Both the position numbers and the translations under genes were made by a program. Source: Ascidia mentula (Eukaryota > Chordata > Ascidiacea > Phlebobranchia > Ascidiidae). Taken from it: a DNA stretch of 64,000 nt. Each line of letters begins with the position of its first letter. Position 1 is the first letter of the stretch. The notes below the pieces were generated by a model. The model made no database searches. It was not told where the DNA came from and saw nothing but the letters and a program-made list of their open reading frames with translations. Of this stretch, positions 46,700 to 58,907 are shown in pieces. Where the stretch lies: positions 8,804,001 to 8,868,000 of the forward strand of contig OX387198.1 in assembly GCA_947561715.1 (NCBI GenBank), in the 5' to 3' direction.

Positions 46700-48522
46700 T
46701 CATCTCGACGATCGGCCGCGATTTGTTAAGTCATTGTGATCATATATTTCCCTTTCTCTGGATAGTCGGTCGTAACTTTCACTCGTATACTGTCCATACG
46801 ACTTCGCGTTCTTCTTGCGTTTCTCTTTCTTCTCCACTGGAAATTCAGAGTCTTTTTTTCCGAACACGGAGTAAAATCCTCTTTTTCTCCCCAAATTAAA
46901 AAATCTCCCTCGGTTTGTACTCTTATCATTCTCCGTTGTGGAACTACTTTTGTGATCCTTGAGTTTTATGCATCGGTATATAAGAAATCCCACCAGCAGT
47001 GTGAACACAATACCAGCGACAAAGCACATGGCTATGTAAACCACCACAGGACCACAACACGGATGACCTAATGCACACAAAATAAGAATGTAGTACAATA
47101 GTTAAATTTGAGGTTTATGCGTCCAACATTTGCTTGTTAAGAAAACACTTTAAAGAAGACAGACAAAAGTAAAACCATTCTCAAAGTTTTGGTTTCCTTA
47201 TTCCAAAAGTTACCTTTACACACCTGTAAAAGTTATGGTAACTGATCCACGGCCTTTTTGCAGAGACGAATCCCGCGGTGTCTCTCCTGCATTCATTGAA
47301 CCACCTCCTCCGCCCCATCCGTTTGGTGGCCCGCCCCCACCACCAGAATATCCTCCACCACCCCCTGCTCCTCCGTCGGCACTCCCAGATCCACCTCCAC
47401 CAAAGCCGCCATTGTTTTCCAGCACGCTTCCCCCGGCGGAGGTAAACATCAGGTAGCCTCCAGCGCCAGGTGAAGTGCTTCCGAAACCTTTGTTCGTATA
47501 CTTAATGCTTGGCAAGGGAAACTCCACCATTGCCACCTCGGCCACGCTTATGTAGCTGGCCTCGCCATTTCCATTCCATCCCGCTCCGCCACCAGACGAA
47601 CTTGCCCCATCGGACGCCGCTATGCCCCGAGCGCCGCCAGTTCCGTTGGCTCCACCAGTTCCCTGCTCGTTAAGCGTTCTGGAGCCTGATTTTCCGTCGA
47701 GCGTATATGCGGCATCTGCGAAGTTCTTCGCGGACAATGGGGCATTTTCTGCTCGCGTGCTTCCTCCACCAGCAACTAGCATTAGAAAATCGTCGCTGCT
47801 TCGCGATACGAATGTCCCTCCGGATCCGCCAGGACCACGTGTCGTACCCAGGGTAAAGTCGTAGTCGCTCTGTTGGCCTATAAGCGTTGTTGCTTTAACT
47901 ATTTACAGCACTCTTTGCAATTGAGAAAAAAATTGAGATACGGCAGTACGAAGATACCTACCGACTAATATTTTGAACTGCTCCCCCTTTTCAATTCGAA
48001 AATCGGCGGTGACCTCAGCTCCTTGTCCGTAATTTCCCTGAACAAGTTCTAAGCCCGATGGACCACGAGCTGCAAAAATAACTGGCTTTAAAGCTGGATC
48101 TCTCAGCGCAGATATAGCGAATTTTATTTGTCAGGGTTAGCAGTCCTGCTAATAGTTTAACTGCAAATAATGACGTACTTCCTATCAAAAGAAAATGTTG
48201 CAAGAGTAACTTACCCGTAAACAGATACAAGCCAGAAACAGGCGCGGTCCACAGTTGAATGCCCTGGTCTAGTGTCACATCGCCTTCAAGACTCGAACCT
48301 TTGTAAGCCTGGTCGCATTGGGCCTTCAAACAAAATACAAGGTATAAACGCTTGGTATAATTGAGAATTTCTGAAAAACATAACACAAACCTGGGTTGGG
48401 CCGAATCTACCCTTTTGGCTGCAATCTGTAAAGTCCCAGCGCATTTCGACCACAGCTTCAGTTTCGAGTTTGCCAAGCACTACCGAAAGCACACAGGAAC
48501 ATATCCAAATCGCTAGCAACAT
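46700..48522 (-). CDS. Kinase-less membrane protein with an ALK/LTK-type glycine-rich domain, 5 exons
   Basis: Exons 48522-48391, 48323-48215, 48069-47962, 47877-47224 and 47067-46700 join with consistent phases to give 456 aa. A signal peptide covers residues 1-17. Then come WDFTDCSQKGRFGPTQAQCD and a beta-rich strand ending LWTAPVSGLYLFTG, the entry to the Gly_rich domain (Pfam PF12810) of ALK and LTK receptors. Long polyglycine runs follow (GGFGGGGSG, GGAGGGGGYSGGGGG, GWGGGGGS). They end at GSVTITFTG, matching the ALK GEVNIK end of that domain. A CC pair and one transmembrane helix (about 341-364) follow. The cytoplasmic tail of about 90 residues is basic and Ser/Tyr-rich, with YDRL and YDHN near its end, and stops at an in-frame TGA. 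No kinase domain is present. It could bind ALK ligands as a decoy or act through tyrosine motifs; this is inference. Confidence 0.82.
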
Positions 48523-50046
48523 AGTTTTCTTGTTCAAGTCCCCACACCACAAAGCACTAAAAACGTACACTATTAATAACGCAGTTGATTAATAGCAAAG
48601 GTATTTCTGCATGTCCTGTTCTCGTATTTTACAGCAAACAGCACGCGACTTCGAACGCGCTTTGTGGCGCTATTACGCCTTTGTAAATACCAGTATAAGT
48701 GGTCCATCGCCTGCGGGTATAAAAGCGTAATTGGAAAAAAATCGAACCGATGAAATAGTTTTTTGGGAATCTATGCCATGGGGAAAAAGTTTACTATTGA
48801 CATTTCATTGGACGTGGATGGCAATGCAACAACAACAACATGCATACATAAATGCAATACTTATTAAAAACAAACAACCCCAACACTTGAAGTTCAAATC
48901 TTTATAGCAGTACAAGAACCTGTTTTGCATAACAGGCAGCAGCACGGCAAACCGTTTTGTTTCAAAATTATGGCAGACTTATAAAAAGATATAATGTCAA
49001 AGCACCTCAACGATGTACAGTATATAACTTGATAATGACGTAAGCACAATCGTTCCGGTCCTTCCCAATCGGGGCGATCTCGTGCGGGGAATAACCAAGG
49101 GGAAGCGCGAATCGTATAGCCCCGCGTCATGTCTTTAAATGCAGTGAAGAAAAAGGAACGGTTTTAGTTGTATGTCAGCTGTGTGGAGTCAACAGTCAGT
49201 ATCTAATGAACGAAAGATTGCCGATATTTTATATGTAAACTATATTTCTCTGCGAGGATGTTATTGATTTTGTTGACGTTTGTTTGTCACCACTCTTGCA
49301 CTATGCAGAATTGTGAAGCGGTACCATTGACTGGAACCGTATGGCCAAGTCATCCATAACCTTTGCTTGAAACCTACCTTTTGGGAAAAGTCATTGGAAT
49401 ATCTACGTAACCAACAAATGCGTCATTTGCTGTACAGCTTTGATCGCGTCATTTCCGTGTAGTGATTTGTAAGCGTTTATCCCGAAGTCTAATCAACATT
49501 CATCAGGCCAACGTATCGCACATTCATTCGTTGCGCTTTGGCGCATGAGAACATCACGTGTGCACCTCTTGGCGTTCTGAGCGTGTCTGGAGAGGAGAAG
49601 CCTGTTTCTTTATAATGTCTGGCGGTCCCAGCACGAGGAGAAACTTGAGATTCGACCCCGGTGGTTTTACGACCAGTCTTTACACGGCTCGGTTCTTACA
49701 ATTTAAAGCGAAGCCTTTGTTTGCCGAGAAATAGTATGATGTTGTATGAAAGGCTAGTGCGAGGCTTTTAGCATGCAGGATTACAAAGGAAACAAACAAA
49801 AGAACCGGGCTTTAACTTGTCACACTCAATACACATCATTATGTAATTGTCAGTGGTTTTTGTTTAATTTTGTGAACTGCAACTTCAAACAACAAGCGTT
49901 CATAGCAACAGGGCAGGTGTGCAACATTACTGGATTATTGCAGTGATTTAAACTTGACAGACGCTTTTCCATTCTCTGCAGAGCTTTGGTGTCAAGTGCT
50001 AGTTTCCAATCGATAAACATAGAATTACTGCTGGCTGTGCGTGAAA
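48523..50046. other. Divergent intergenic region between the glycine-rich receptor and GTPase copy 4
   Basis: No gene recognised. It includes TATAAAAG at about 48718 on the plus strand, with no ORF positioned to use it directly, and GC-richer sequence around 49020-49130. It should contain the promoters of both flanking genes. Confidence 0.35.
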
Positions 50047-53000
50047 ATGGGCGACCTAACCAAAATTCTCGATTTACATGATGGAAAATGGACAATTCTG
50101 CCACAAAACATTCCGGACCCTGGACAACACGCCGACAAAGCTTTGTCAATATTTACGTGTGTGGGAAGTTTCGGCATTGGAAAATCATTTCTCCAAAATA
50201 TTTTGCTCGGATTCATTCAACACGTAAGTTTACGCTATCTGGTTATATTTGTGAAGTAACAATTTTCGGGGTTAACTGTAGTGCCCTTGAAATGGTGGGT
50301 AATGAAAAAAGATACACTATTAGTATTTGACACATACATTGTTATCTTTCTTAGGGCGAAAACTATTTTGAGGACCACAATGAACTGTTGGAAGCTTTTC
50401 CCATTGAAACTTCTGTAAATTCGGAAACAAAGGGCATCGACATGTACAAAGATTACCTCATACCTCCTGTGCACAACGAAACGGTATTTAAAAATATACG
50501 AAATATCAGTATTTTACCCGTTTAGGTTTCATCTGTTCAGCTTGTGACTGAGGACAGTCTAGGCATATATATATATCTGACGGATTAATGTCAAAGGCAA
50601 ATTCAGCCTCAAAGTCTTTACTTACACTTGGCTAGGTAGCCACCATGGCAAACAGATGGATTTTAGGAATGTAGTAATTACGCTTACTTGGATTAAAACG
50701 TGGCAAAAGATGTGACTTGTAACAAATTCGTAATCCATTTAGGAGTCTGTGTTGGCTTTATGGGACACAGAAGGTCCGTCAGACCCCAACCAACGCCAAG
50801 ATCACGCACTCACCGTGTTTGGACTGAGCGCCTACTTCAGCCAAGTTCTAATCTACAACGTGAAGGAAAAGTTCAGCATGGAAAATATGGATAAAATGCA
50901 GGTGTCACTTTCGAATCTCCCATATTATAAGATTAGTCAAATACGTATTATTATTTTGAAATGTAAGCTTGATCCACTGTCAATAAAGCGTAATTACATG
51001 TGTGTGTTCAATAAAGCGTAATTACGTTCTGTGTGTGTTCATGAAACGGAAACCCGTGGTTTCACAGGCAAATAAACTCGTTTGACTAAAGAGTCTTATT
51101 TTATCTGTAAACCAAGTGGAGAAATTGTAACAGAGCACAAACATGTATTGCATGTGAAATACTGAAAAAGAAGCAATACTGGTTTATTTGTGTCCACAGA
51201 CATTTTTGGAGGAAATGCGTACAGCGAATGGAGGTGGGGAACAGACCAACCTGTTTCAGGTGGGTTGCAACACCAAAGTTCGTGGTTCAGTGACGTTTCA
51301 GTGCGTTCATGTGGGCCAGTTTGTTTAGAAGCAACCTTTGTTCTATGGAGTGTTTAATAGCAAAATATACCTCTAACAAATATTCTTTAAAACATGTAAA
51401 AGTGACAAAGTGGTGACTGTTACGCATAAATTTTTATGGGGATTGGATAAAGTTACATTAAGGTTAATAAGAAACACCGTAAATTTTTTTGGAAAACAAA
51501 ACAGAATACGGTTACGATTATCCCACTATTTTGGGACACGTACTTTTAAATTTAGACGTTGGTAATTGTGGTACGGGATGCCGATGAGGAGTTCGGATAC
51601 TGCTGGGAAGGTGGAAAGGCTTACCTGAATCACATGAGGGAAGAGGCCGGAGGTGCCGGACAGACAGACGCATTTCTTCGGGAGCTGGAAAACACATTTA
51701 CACAAGTGTTGGTGTTCATGATGCCACCTCCCAACCAGGAAGTGAAGACGAAAGGAATAAAAATCTCCAGAATGCGAGGTTAGAGACAAAATAACAAGTC
51801 GGTAGGTTATGTTGTTGTGTCTTACCGCATTGACTGTAACAGCCCAGTGAGTTTATGACGTCACTGCTTTTTAGAGAGCCTGACGTGGGTGCTATTTGAA
51901 TACAATTAGTTGTCCCTTTTTGCGGCATTTTCGGGATGTAAAACCTGTTTTTTCTAAGAAGTTTGGTAAAGCAGGAAACAACGTTAGATTTACACAATGT
52001 GATTTTGTCAGATGTTGATCTGTTGTTTCGCCATGCGTTGCGGATTTTCGCACAACAGCTGTTTTTCGAATTCGTTGAACCATCGAGCGTGAACGGCGAA
52101 GTCCTGCGCGTTGGCGATCTCGAAGCACAGCTCACTAAACTTGCTCACCATTTCCAAAACGGAGGCGAAAGGAGGACTCACACCCTTGCTAATGTAAGCC
52201 TGAAAACAAAAAAATGTTGTGACAGTGTTGTGGTTAAACGTGTGGCGATTTTTAAACGTGTGACTGTTGAAGGTTTTTGGTGCTTTTTGCAACCTCATAT
52301 ACGTGGTTAAAACTTTACAGGCAAGAAAGGAAGAACACATCCGCAAAGTGCTGAACGACAGTTTCAAGAAATACCAAGAAGAACTTTTAGAGGTTGTATT
52401 GAGTCTCCATAAAACAATCCACAAAACATTTTTTTATAAATATTTCGTGATTGTTTCATTTGCGTGACGTAATTGGTGCAACACAGTGTAGCAAACTTCT
52501 GTGGCACTTTACCAGCAAGTTAATTTTATCATTAAGAATCGAGGTTGGTTTCAAGCCGAATCGACCAGGAACGAACGACACGAGGAACTGAAACAAAAAA
52601 TCTTGAGGGATTTCAAGATAGACATCGAGCTACATTTTGTTGAAACTGATGTCGTTGACGCCGCCACTCTGGAACTAGAGAAGCTTATGGACAAAAGGTT
52701 CGAAGCCTACAACGACAGCGCTCATACAGCGCAACTAGTGAGTTGTCAAGTCCTATGTCCTGTATTGTCATTCAGGGACTTTTGAGACCCAGTATTTTGG
52801 AACACCAAGCTAATACAAAAAAATAAAAAAATAAACTGTTTTATGGTTAATGATTCCTAATTTGTTTACCATTATTATGCACAAACCGTTTCAGGACCTT
52901 TTTAGAATTCCTAGAGCTAAAATTAGTTTCAGCAATTAGGCATTATATCTTCGTTGTAGGCCATGTGGGTGGTAGGAGGGGTGGTGATCAGCGCTGGGGT

Positions 53001-53211
53001 GATTGCTGCCATCGTATGCTTTCCTGCCGAAGCAGCCGCCGCCGGAAGGGCAGTGTTGCCTCACATTCAACGTTTGGTATTGCGCGCGTTACCAATATTG
53101 ATGCCGCATGTGGAAGGAGCTGTCAATACATTAGTTGGCCCCACAACTGTCCCAATTGGAAGCGCAGTAATGGCCATAATTGCAACTATATGGCAACCCA
53201 AAAAAGTTTGA
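50047..53211 (+). CDS. Atlastin/GBP-like membrane GTPase, diverged copy 4 (9 exons, complete)
   Basis: Same nine-exon architecture as the array at 28.6-43.9 kb. Exons 50047-50223, 50355-50483, 50743-50901, 51200-51259, 51556-51778, 52012-52193, 52321-52392, 52537-52737 and 52960-53211 give 484 aa; exon 8 is again exactly 201 nt. The P-loop is GSFGIGKS (40-47). The switch I Thr is in ETKGIDMY (T84), identical to the TKGI of GBPs. WDTEG has D110. VIVVRD has D183, so unlike copies 1-3 it keeps the RD motif. The P-loop again lacks the catalytic Arg (Gly). The last exon has a long hydrophobic alanine/valine/isoleucine region but not the GITT tail of the other copies. The GC content is higher than in copies 1-3. 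POLD4 and the glycine-rich gene separate it from the array. AATAAA lies near 53452. It is probably the ancestral-like member. Confidence 0.86.
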
Positions 53212-55569
53212 AGAATTGAATACATTTCCATATGTGTGGGTTTATCTGAAAGGCTAAAGTTGCATTTGCTTGCGAAACTTTGCTTCACAGCATGTGTTAA
53301 TACTATTTGCAAAGTGTTTGTATAATTTTATACGTCGCTGGTATAGTATGTGCATTATTTTATAATATTTTGACAACAAAGTGTTGTAAATATTAATAGG
53401 CTATGTAGTGTTTTTCTTCACTTCCAGCTGGAAAGATCAAATTTTCCGTCAAATAAACTGTTTCTTATCTTGTTTCTTAATTTTTGTTCCTCTTAGAGAA
53501 CACATATAACCTGTTTCTTTTGCGTTTATTAGAAGTTTTATTTTATGTAGTGTGTGCAAACAAATGTCTAAATCCAGTGAAGTGCCTTTAGCCCTATCAG
53601 ATTTTACAAAATCGTACTGTATAGCACTTAAAGCATATGCATCTCAACACAAGAAATGCTGCAAATGAGATACGACTACATGCGTGGGCGGAAATCCCAG
53701 AAGGGACATCGGGTCTTACCCCCAAATATTTGGTTGGTCGGAACACAATAATATTTGTCCCGCCAAAAAAATCAATTTTTAATGATTGGCGTGTTAACTC
53801 CCTCGAATGTTAAATGTCGGCTTCGTCGGATCAGAGACTATTGAGTTATAGTCACTGGTAGGATTAATGAATTATTTGAAAGAAACGTGTTAAATAGGTG
53901 TAAGTTTTTTGTGATCATTCCCGCCACTTACTTTGTGACGTTCGGCGGCTGTGATGTAACAGTGTACGGAATTTTTTTTTCCGTACGCTGTTTTTAACGT
54001 TGGTAGGTAACGTACGTGCTGTTTTTGAGCAGTTTAACTTGATTGACCGTGTCTATTGGAATAAACGCAAGCTGTTATAATAACGAATAAATTATGTTAT
54101 ATATGGGAAAAATGAATAATTCAAAGCTGGATCCCCTAAAGTTGGTATGTTGCTATTGTTATTGTTGTTTACATTATTTGCTGTACTAAATGTTTGTTCG
54201 TTTAGAACAGAGAACCTACGTTATGTCAATTACTGGTTCAAGGAGCGGGGGACGGAGTCGCGTTCACTTATATGGGAAAAAATCTAATGTGGCATTTGGC
54301 ACGTTCCATGCCGTGCAGAATTTACGGGGCAAATCACAACAGTTACAATACGACAGCTCGTAGGGAGGCTTCATGTATGCACCTCTAGTCACATTTACCA
54401 TTTCTGTCGTTTGCCTATTAGTTTTTAGCGGAATGTTACGTATTTTTACGTTATACATAGCAACGTTTGCATTCATGGAATAGGTCGCAACACGGAAGTT
54501 TTATCGTATTGTAATGTTAGGTCATTTAATTTTAGCAGAAGCAGTAAAATCTGGCCAATTATGTTTTTAAAGCCAAAGAGGACGAATTTAAGTATATTTT
54601 ATATATATTACCTTGCTTTGCCGTTTTCGCGCCACATCGTTTTTTTGATTGATTTCGGACTTGAGTGGCAGTTTGTTTATTTCAGACACACTTACGATTT
54701 TGTATAAATGTTTGTTATCAGAATCTAGTTGTGACCTCTTGTGCTATCTGGTTTAAATCGGGTTAATCTGAAAAAAAGGTCAGGAAGAAACTCGAAAAAG
54801 GTTTCTAACCGCAACAAGTCAAGCGTGAAGTGGAAACCGTAAAGAGTTTTGTGTGTTGTGGAGATAGAATAATAATCGTTGAAGTTGATAGCAGAGGGTA
54901 ATGTTAGACTAGAGAACACTTGATTAGATTTAAAATCATTCGCTTTTTGTCAAAATCTTTGCATCAAATAAAAAAAAATTGACATTCAAATACGCTGCCT
55001 TCATAACCAGTCCAAAGTTATCTTGAGTTGTGCGCTGTGGCTGTTGTGGTTACGGCCACAGGCGTACGGGGATGATTAGGAATCTATTTTGCATAGCTAT
55101 CGCTTGTGTATCAAAAGTTATGAGCTTATTTTTATGTGTTAAGTGTACAAATGATTTTAGAATTGGAAGGCATGCCGCATGGGTAACAAATGAACTATAC
55201 AACAAGAGGCCAATAATTTGCTTTGGTTGTGAACAGCAATTTGTATTTGAAAGAAGGTGGAACAACCTTTATTTTATTTGTGTCCAATTACTGTTTCATT
55301 TAATAAGTTTCATGGTGTTATTTTGTTTGTTTTAGTTTTTTGTCTTTGGTAATAATTATGCTGGTTGAGTTTGTAGTTTGGCTTTAACCTTTGTTTCTTA
55401 AACAACATTGCCTGGTGTTCTTAATCAGTTGGTTTTGTAACACTGTAGCATCCAACAACACTGGAATAAACAGGTAAATCCTGTTTATATTTGTAGTTTA
55501 TTTTTTCTTTGTGTTTTTTTGAAAGACAAAGAACTAGTTAAAAATTTTGACTTGTTTGTTTGTTGCAGT
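53212..55569. other. Intergenic, GTPase copy 4 3' end to DESI2
   Basis: Contains AATAAA near 53452. A small hairpin, GTACGGAA...TTCCGTAC, lies at about 53963-53988 around a T-run. A short open frame beginning AENLRY-like at 54210-54290 follows an acceptor-like sequence but could not be tied to any family. TTTGTTTGTTGCAG ends at 55568, one base before the DESI2 ATG, implying an upstream UTR exon or trans-splicing. Confidence 0.35.
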
Positions 55570-58500
55570 ATGGCCAATGCACCGGTTATATTAAATGTCT
55601 ACGACATGGTAAGTTTTTGTAATATTTTTTGTTATCATTGTGACAACTCTGCATACCTATACCTTGAACCAGAATTTTGTTTGTATTGCAGTATTGGATA
55701 AATCAATACACATCCAATATAGGATTGGGTGTCTACCACACAGGAATAGAAGTCTACAACCGAGGTATTTTGGACAGCCTGTTTTTTCTTTATCAGTGAA
55801 TCTGACTAAAAAACGTCCAATATAAAAAATCTCAACGTTTTTTGACTGAATTCATGCAGGTTGCAATCTTACATATCCTTCTGTATGTAAACTGGTATCA
55901 AATAGTGCCGTATGTAATAAACAAGAAGTGTCAAAGAAGTGATTAAGTACAAATTGAGCTATTAAAATGATCCAGTTCTGTAACTTACAATGAAAACAGT
56001 TTCCTAAACTTTGACCATCATACAGAATTTGCATATGGTGGACATCAATTCAACTTCACTGGGGTGTTTGAAATCCTACCAAGAGACACTACAGAGCTTG
56101 GTGAATCTTTTAAGTTCAAGTAAGCAGAAAAACAAGTATAATTTATGCATAAGTACATTTTCACCAGCATACACATGGTAAGGCGATGCAAAATTTTTTT
56201 GCAATCTCTTCGTGAGTGTTAGTGAATTTGCTTTGATTCGATTTTACTGTTGTTTACCAAAACAAAGCATCACGCCAAACAGTTGGGCGGACTTCCTGTT
56301 GATAGTTACTCTAAAATGTGGAGACTGGTTATGATTGGGTGCTTTTGTCAATTGAAATACATTAAAATCTGTCTTAAATTTACTTTCATACAAATTTTTC
56401 ATACCAAAAGCTGTGCTGTGTAGCCTTTTACTTTCAGAAATTTAACATACAATTTGACAGTGTATATATGATTATTAACCAGTTGTCCTTTATTGGTGTA
56501 TTTGTAATTATGAAGGAAAAATATCTTCATTAAGTAAATGCCAATTTCTGACTGCTTTAGTAGCTCAGGTGTTCTGTAGGGTTGTTTATTACCAAGCAAC
56601 TAGACAACCAAGTGGTATTCCCTCAAATAAGTGGTCCAAACTGAATGGCATTTACAGCATTTCCTGTATGTGGACCACAAATTGATTGGTCGTGTCTGGG
56701 CATGGGTTGAGTAGTGGCTTTAATTAGTACCTATGTTAAGTCTAAAATTGTTATCACAAAACCTCATGTGCATGATGAACTTTGTGAAAATTGATTGGAT
56801 TCAAATCAAATGAGGTGTATTTTGTTGAACAAGTACACAAAAAGAAATGGTACACAGATGAACAAGACAGAATGGATATAGTTTAGTATGGTCGCTAAAA
56901 CTGTAAAGGTTATGAAGTCATGCGCCCATAAATCAAATTTTAAATCACTGTAATGGTCTTCTCCGTGTCGTGTGCATATATATATAGTTTAATAAAAATT
57001 ATCTATACGTTTATTATTATTAAAAATAAATAACAATGATTTATTTACAGAGAAAGCATAGTGCTTGGTATGACTGATTTCACCCAAGGCGATGTTGAAA
57101 GCATTGTTGAGCAACTGGGCAAAGAGTTCAAAGGTTGTGCTTATCATCTCATGCACAAAAACTGCAACCATTTCTCTTCATCGTTCGGAGAGGTATGTAC
57201 CCTGTTTATTCAATATAACATAGGGTAAACAGCAGAACACAAAATACCTAATGTTGGTATAGCATTGTGTTGTCATTTGTGTTGTTTTGATGTGAATTCA
57301 ATCGCTCCATCAGTAGCTTGTGGGAGGCAATGACAGTTATCGGTAGTATCAATACTGAAGCACTTTTTCCTTGGTTAGGTCAGCAGTTATGTAGGCATCT
57401 TTGAATCATGATATCATTTTTAAGAGGTTTTCACATTTTGTGTTGCCTTTTGGTAAAAGTTTATTCAAAGCAATCCGTTTGCCACTATACACTGAAAACA
57501 CTCTTTAATATTACTTAAATTGCATGAACCAATGCAGTATTGTGGCTGCACAAGCCCATCTCAAAACCATCTGTTAAAACTTGAAGGTGCCAAAATTACT
57601 TTTGACCTTACATGAACGTTAGAAGGAACACTATAGTGCCAATATATAATGACATTTCTATTGGTGTAAAGTGGTTGCCCATATGCAATAAACAGGTTTG
57701 TTGGTTTTGGATTTCATGCTAGTGTTTACGAAGCACAGCGTTGGTTAAATCCATGTTCAAGCAGCGATGTATTTAAAAGGATTTAGTGGAACGCAACATA
57801 TGGAGTTTTACTCCCAAGTTGTCACTCGGAGATCATACTGTACATCGCAAGGGCAAAATAAATTCATTCAAGTGTCCAGTAGTGGGATTTAGGTCAAGGC
57901 GCTTATGTGTGCCAAGCCGTCCACTCTTGTCCGCAACCCGATTAAAAGCTTGTCTGTCCATCAAATACGACAGTAGGATACATAACAATTCGATCAGTTT
58001 CAGTTTTCTACATTTTTGAAACGAATTTCGGGGAATTCCGTGCAAAACCCTGTCCTGCTTTTTGTTGACTTTGTGGCACGGGGTTGTTATTTTTTAACAC
58101 GCTCATCCAGACACACGATTTTTAATCGATATTAAAACCTGTGAGAAATAAAATGGTACAGGCGTGATGAAAATTTAGATTGCCATGACAACATGACGTC
58201 GTACTGCAAACCTCATCGCTTACTCCACGGCGTGAGTAATAACTCACAAGTCGTTGTTCTGATATGACGCGCCCATGACGAACTATAAACTTGCCGCCCG
58301 CGTTAACCATACTGTGACTCGCGCCCTCCAACCCAGACCACATAAACACACAAGAGAACTCGTCCTACATTGTTTTTGTCTTGCTTTGACAAGATAATGG
58401 GTAATGGGTGGTTGAATGAAGCGATTTGTCATATAGAAATGCTGTTTTTATTGTTAAATGGGTTTCGTAGCAAAACTACGCACACCTGTAGTCGGCAAAA

Positions 58501-58907
58501 CGTACGGATGTTTAACAGCAAGCCATACAGCGTCAAATGGGAAATATAGCAATAAATTTTTTATTCCACTTTGTTTAAACCGGGCTAACCCGTGAAGCGG
58601 TAATGTCGTTAACGTGCAAGTAAAGCTTATAGGCTGTCCAACGACAGATTGCATCCTAATCCCAGGGCTAGCCAATGTAATCTGTAAAATCGATCACAAA
58701 CCATTCACCAGCAGCATGTTTTGTATTGAGCAGATTTTGTGCGGTCGACCCATCCCTCGCTACATCAACCGTCTTGCCTCGGTCAGCTCCTGCATTCCCT
58801 TTCTGCAGCGTTGCCTCCCCCAAGAATGGCTAACCCCGGTCGCGCTTGCCAACAACATTAACGAGCCCCAAGATCAGTTCTCCGACATCACACCAGGGAG
58901 GACTTGA
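55570..58907 (+). CDS. DESI2: Desumoylating isopeptidase 2 (PPPDE1), 5 exons, complete
   Basis: A PPPDE-fold cysteine isopeptidase acting on SUMO or ubiquitin conjugates. Exons 55570-55608, 55692-55764, 56026-56119, 57051-57192 and 58734-58907 give 173 aa (human about 194). The start ILNVYDMYWIN is followed by [12 protein letters not shown] with the catalytic His (29) and by [30 protein letters not shown] carries the catalytic Cys (107). The last exon gives [20 protein letters not shown] and then [14 protein letters not shown], almost identical to vertebrate DESI2. The C-terminal tail is shorter than in human. A splice acceptor ends one nucleotide before the ATG, so an upstream non-coding exon or spliced leader is expected. 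Confidence 0.95.

Noticed and set aside
47235..47864. Proline-rich ORFs on the plus strand
   Set aside because: Antisense shadows of the glycine-rich exon; Gly codons read as Pro on the other strand.
48714..48726. TATAAAAG as a promoter for a plus-strand gene
   Set aside because: No plus-strand coding exon lies within reach; GTPase copy 4 starts 1.3 kb away with no sign of a linking exon.
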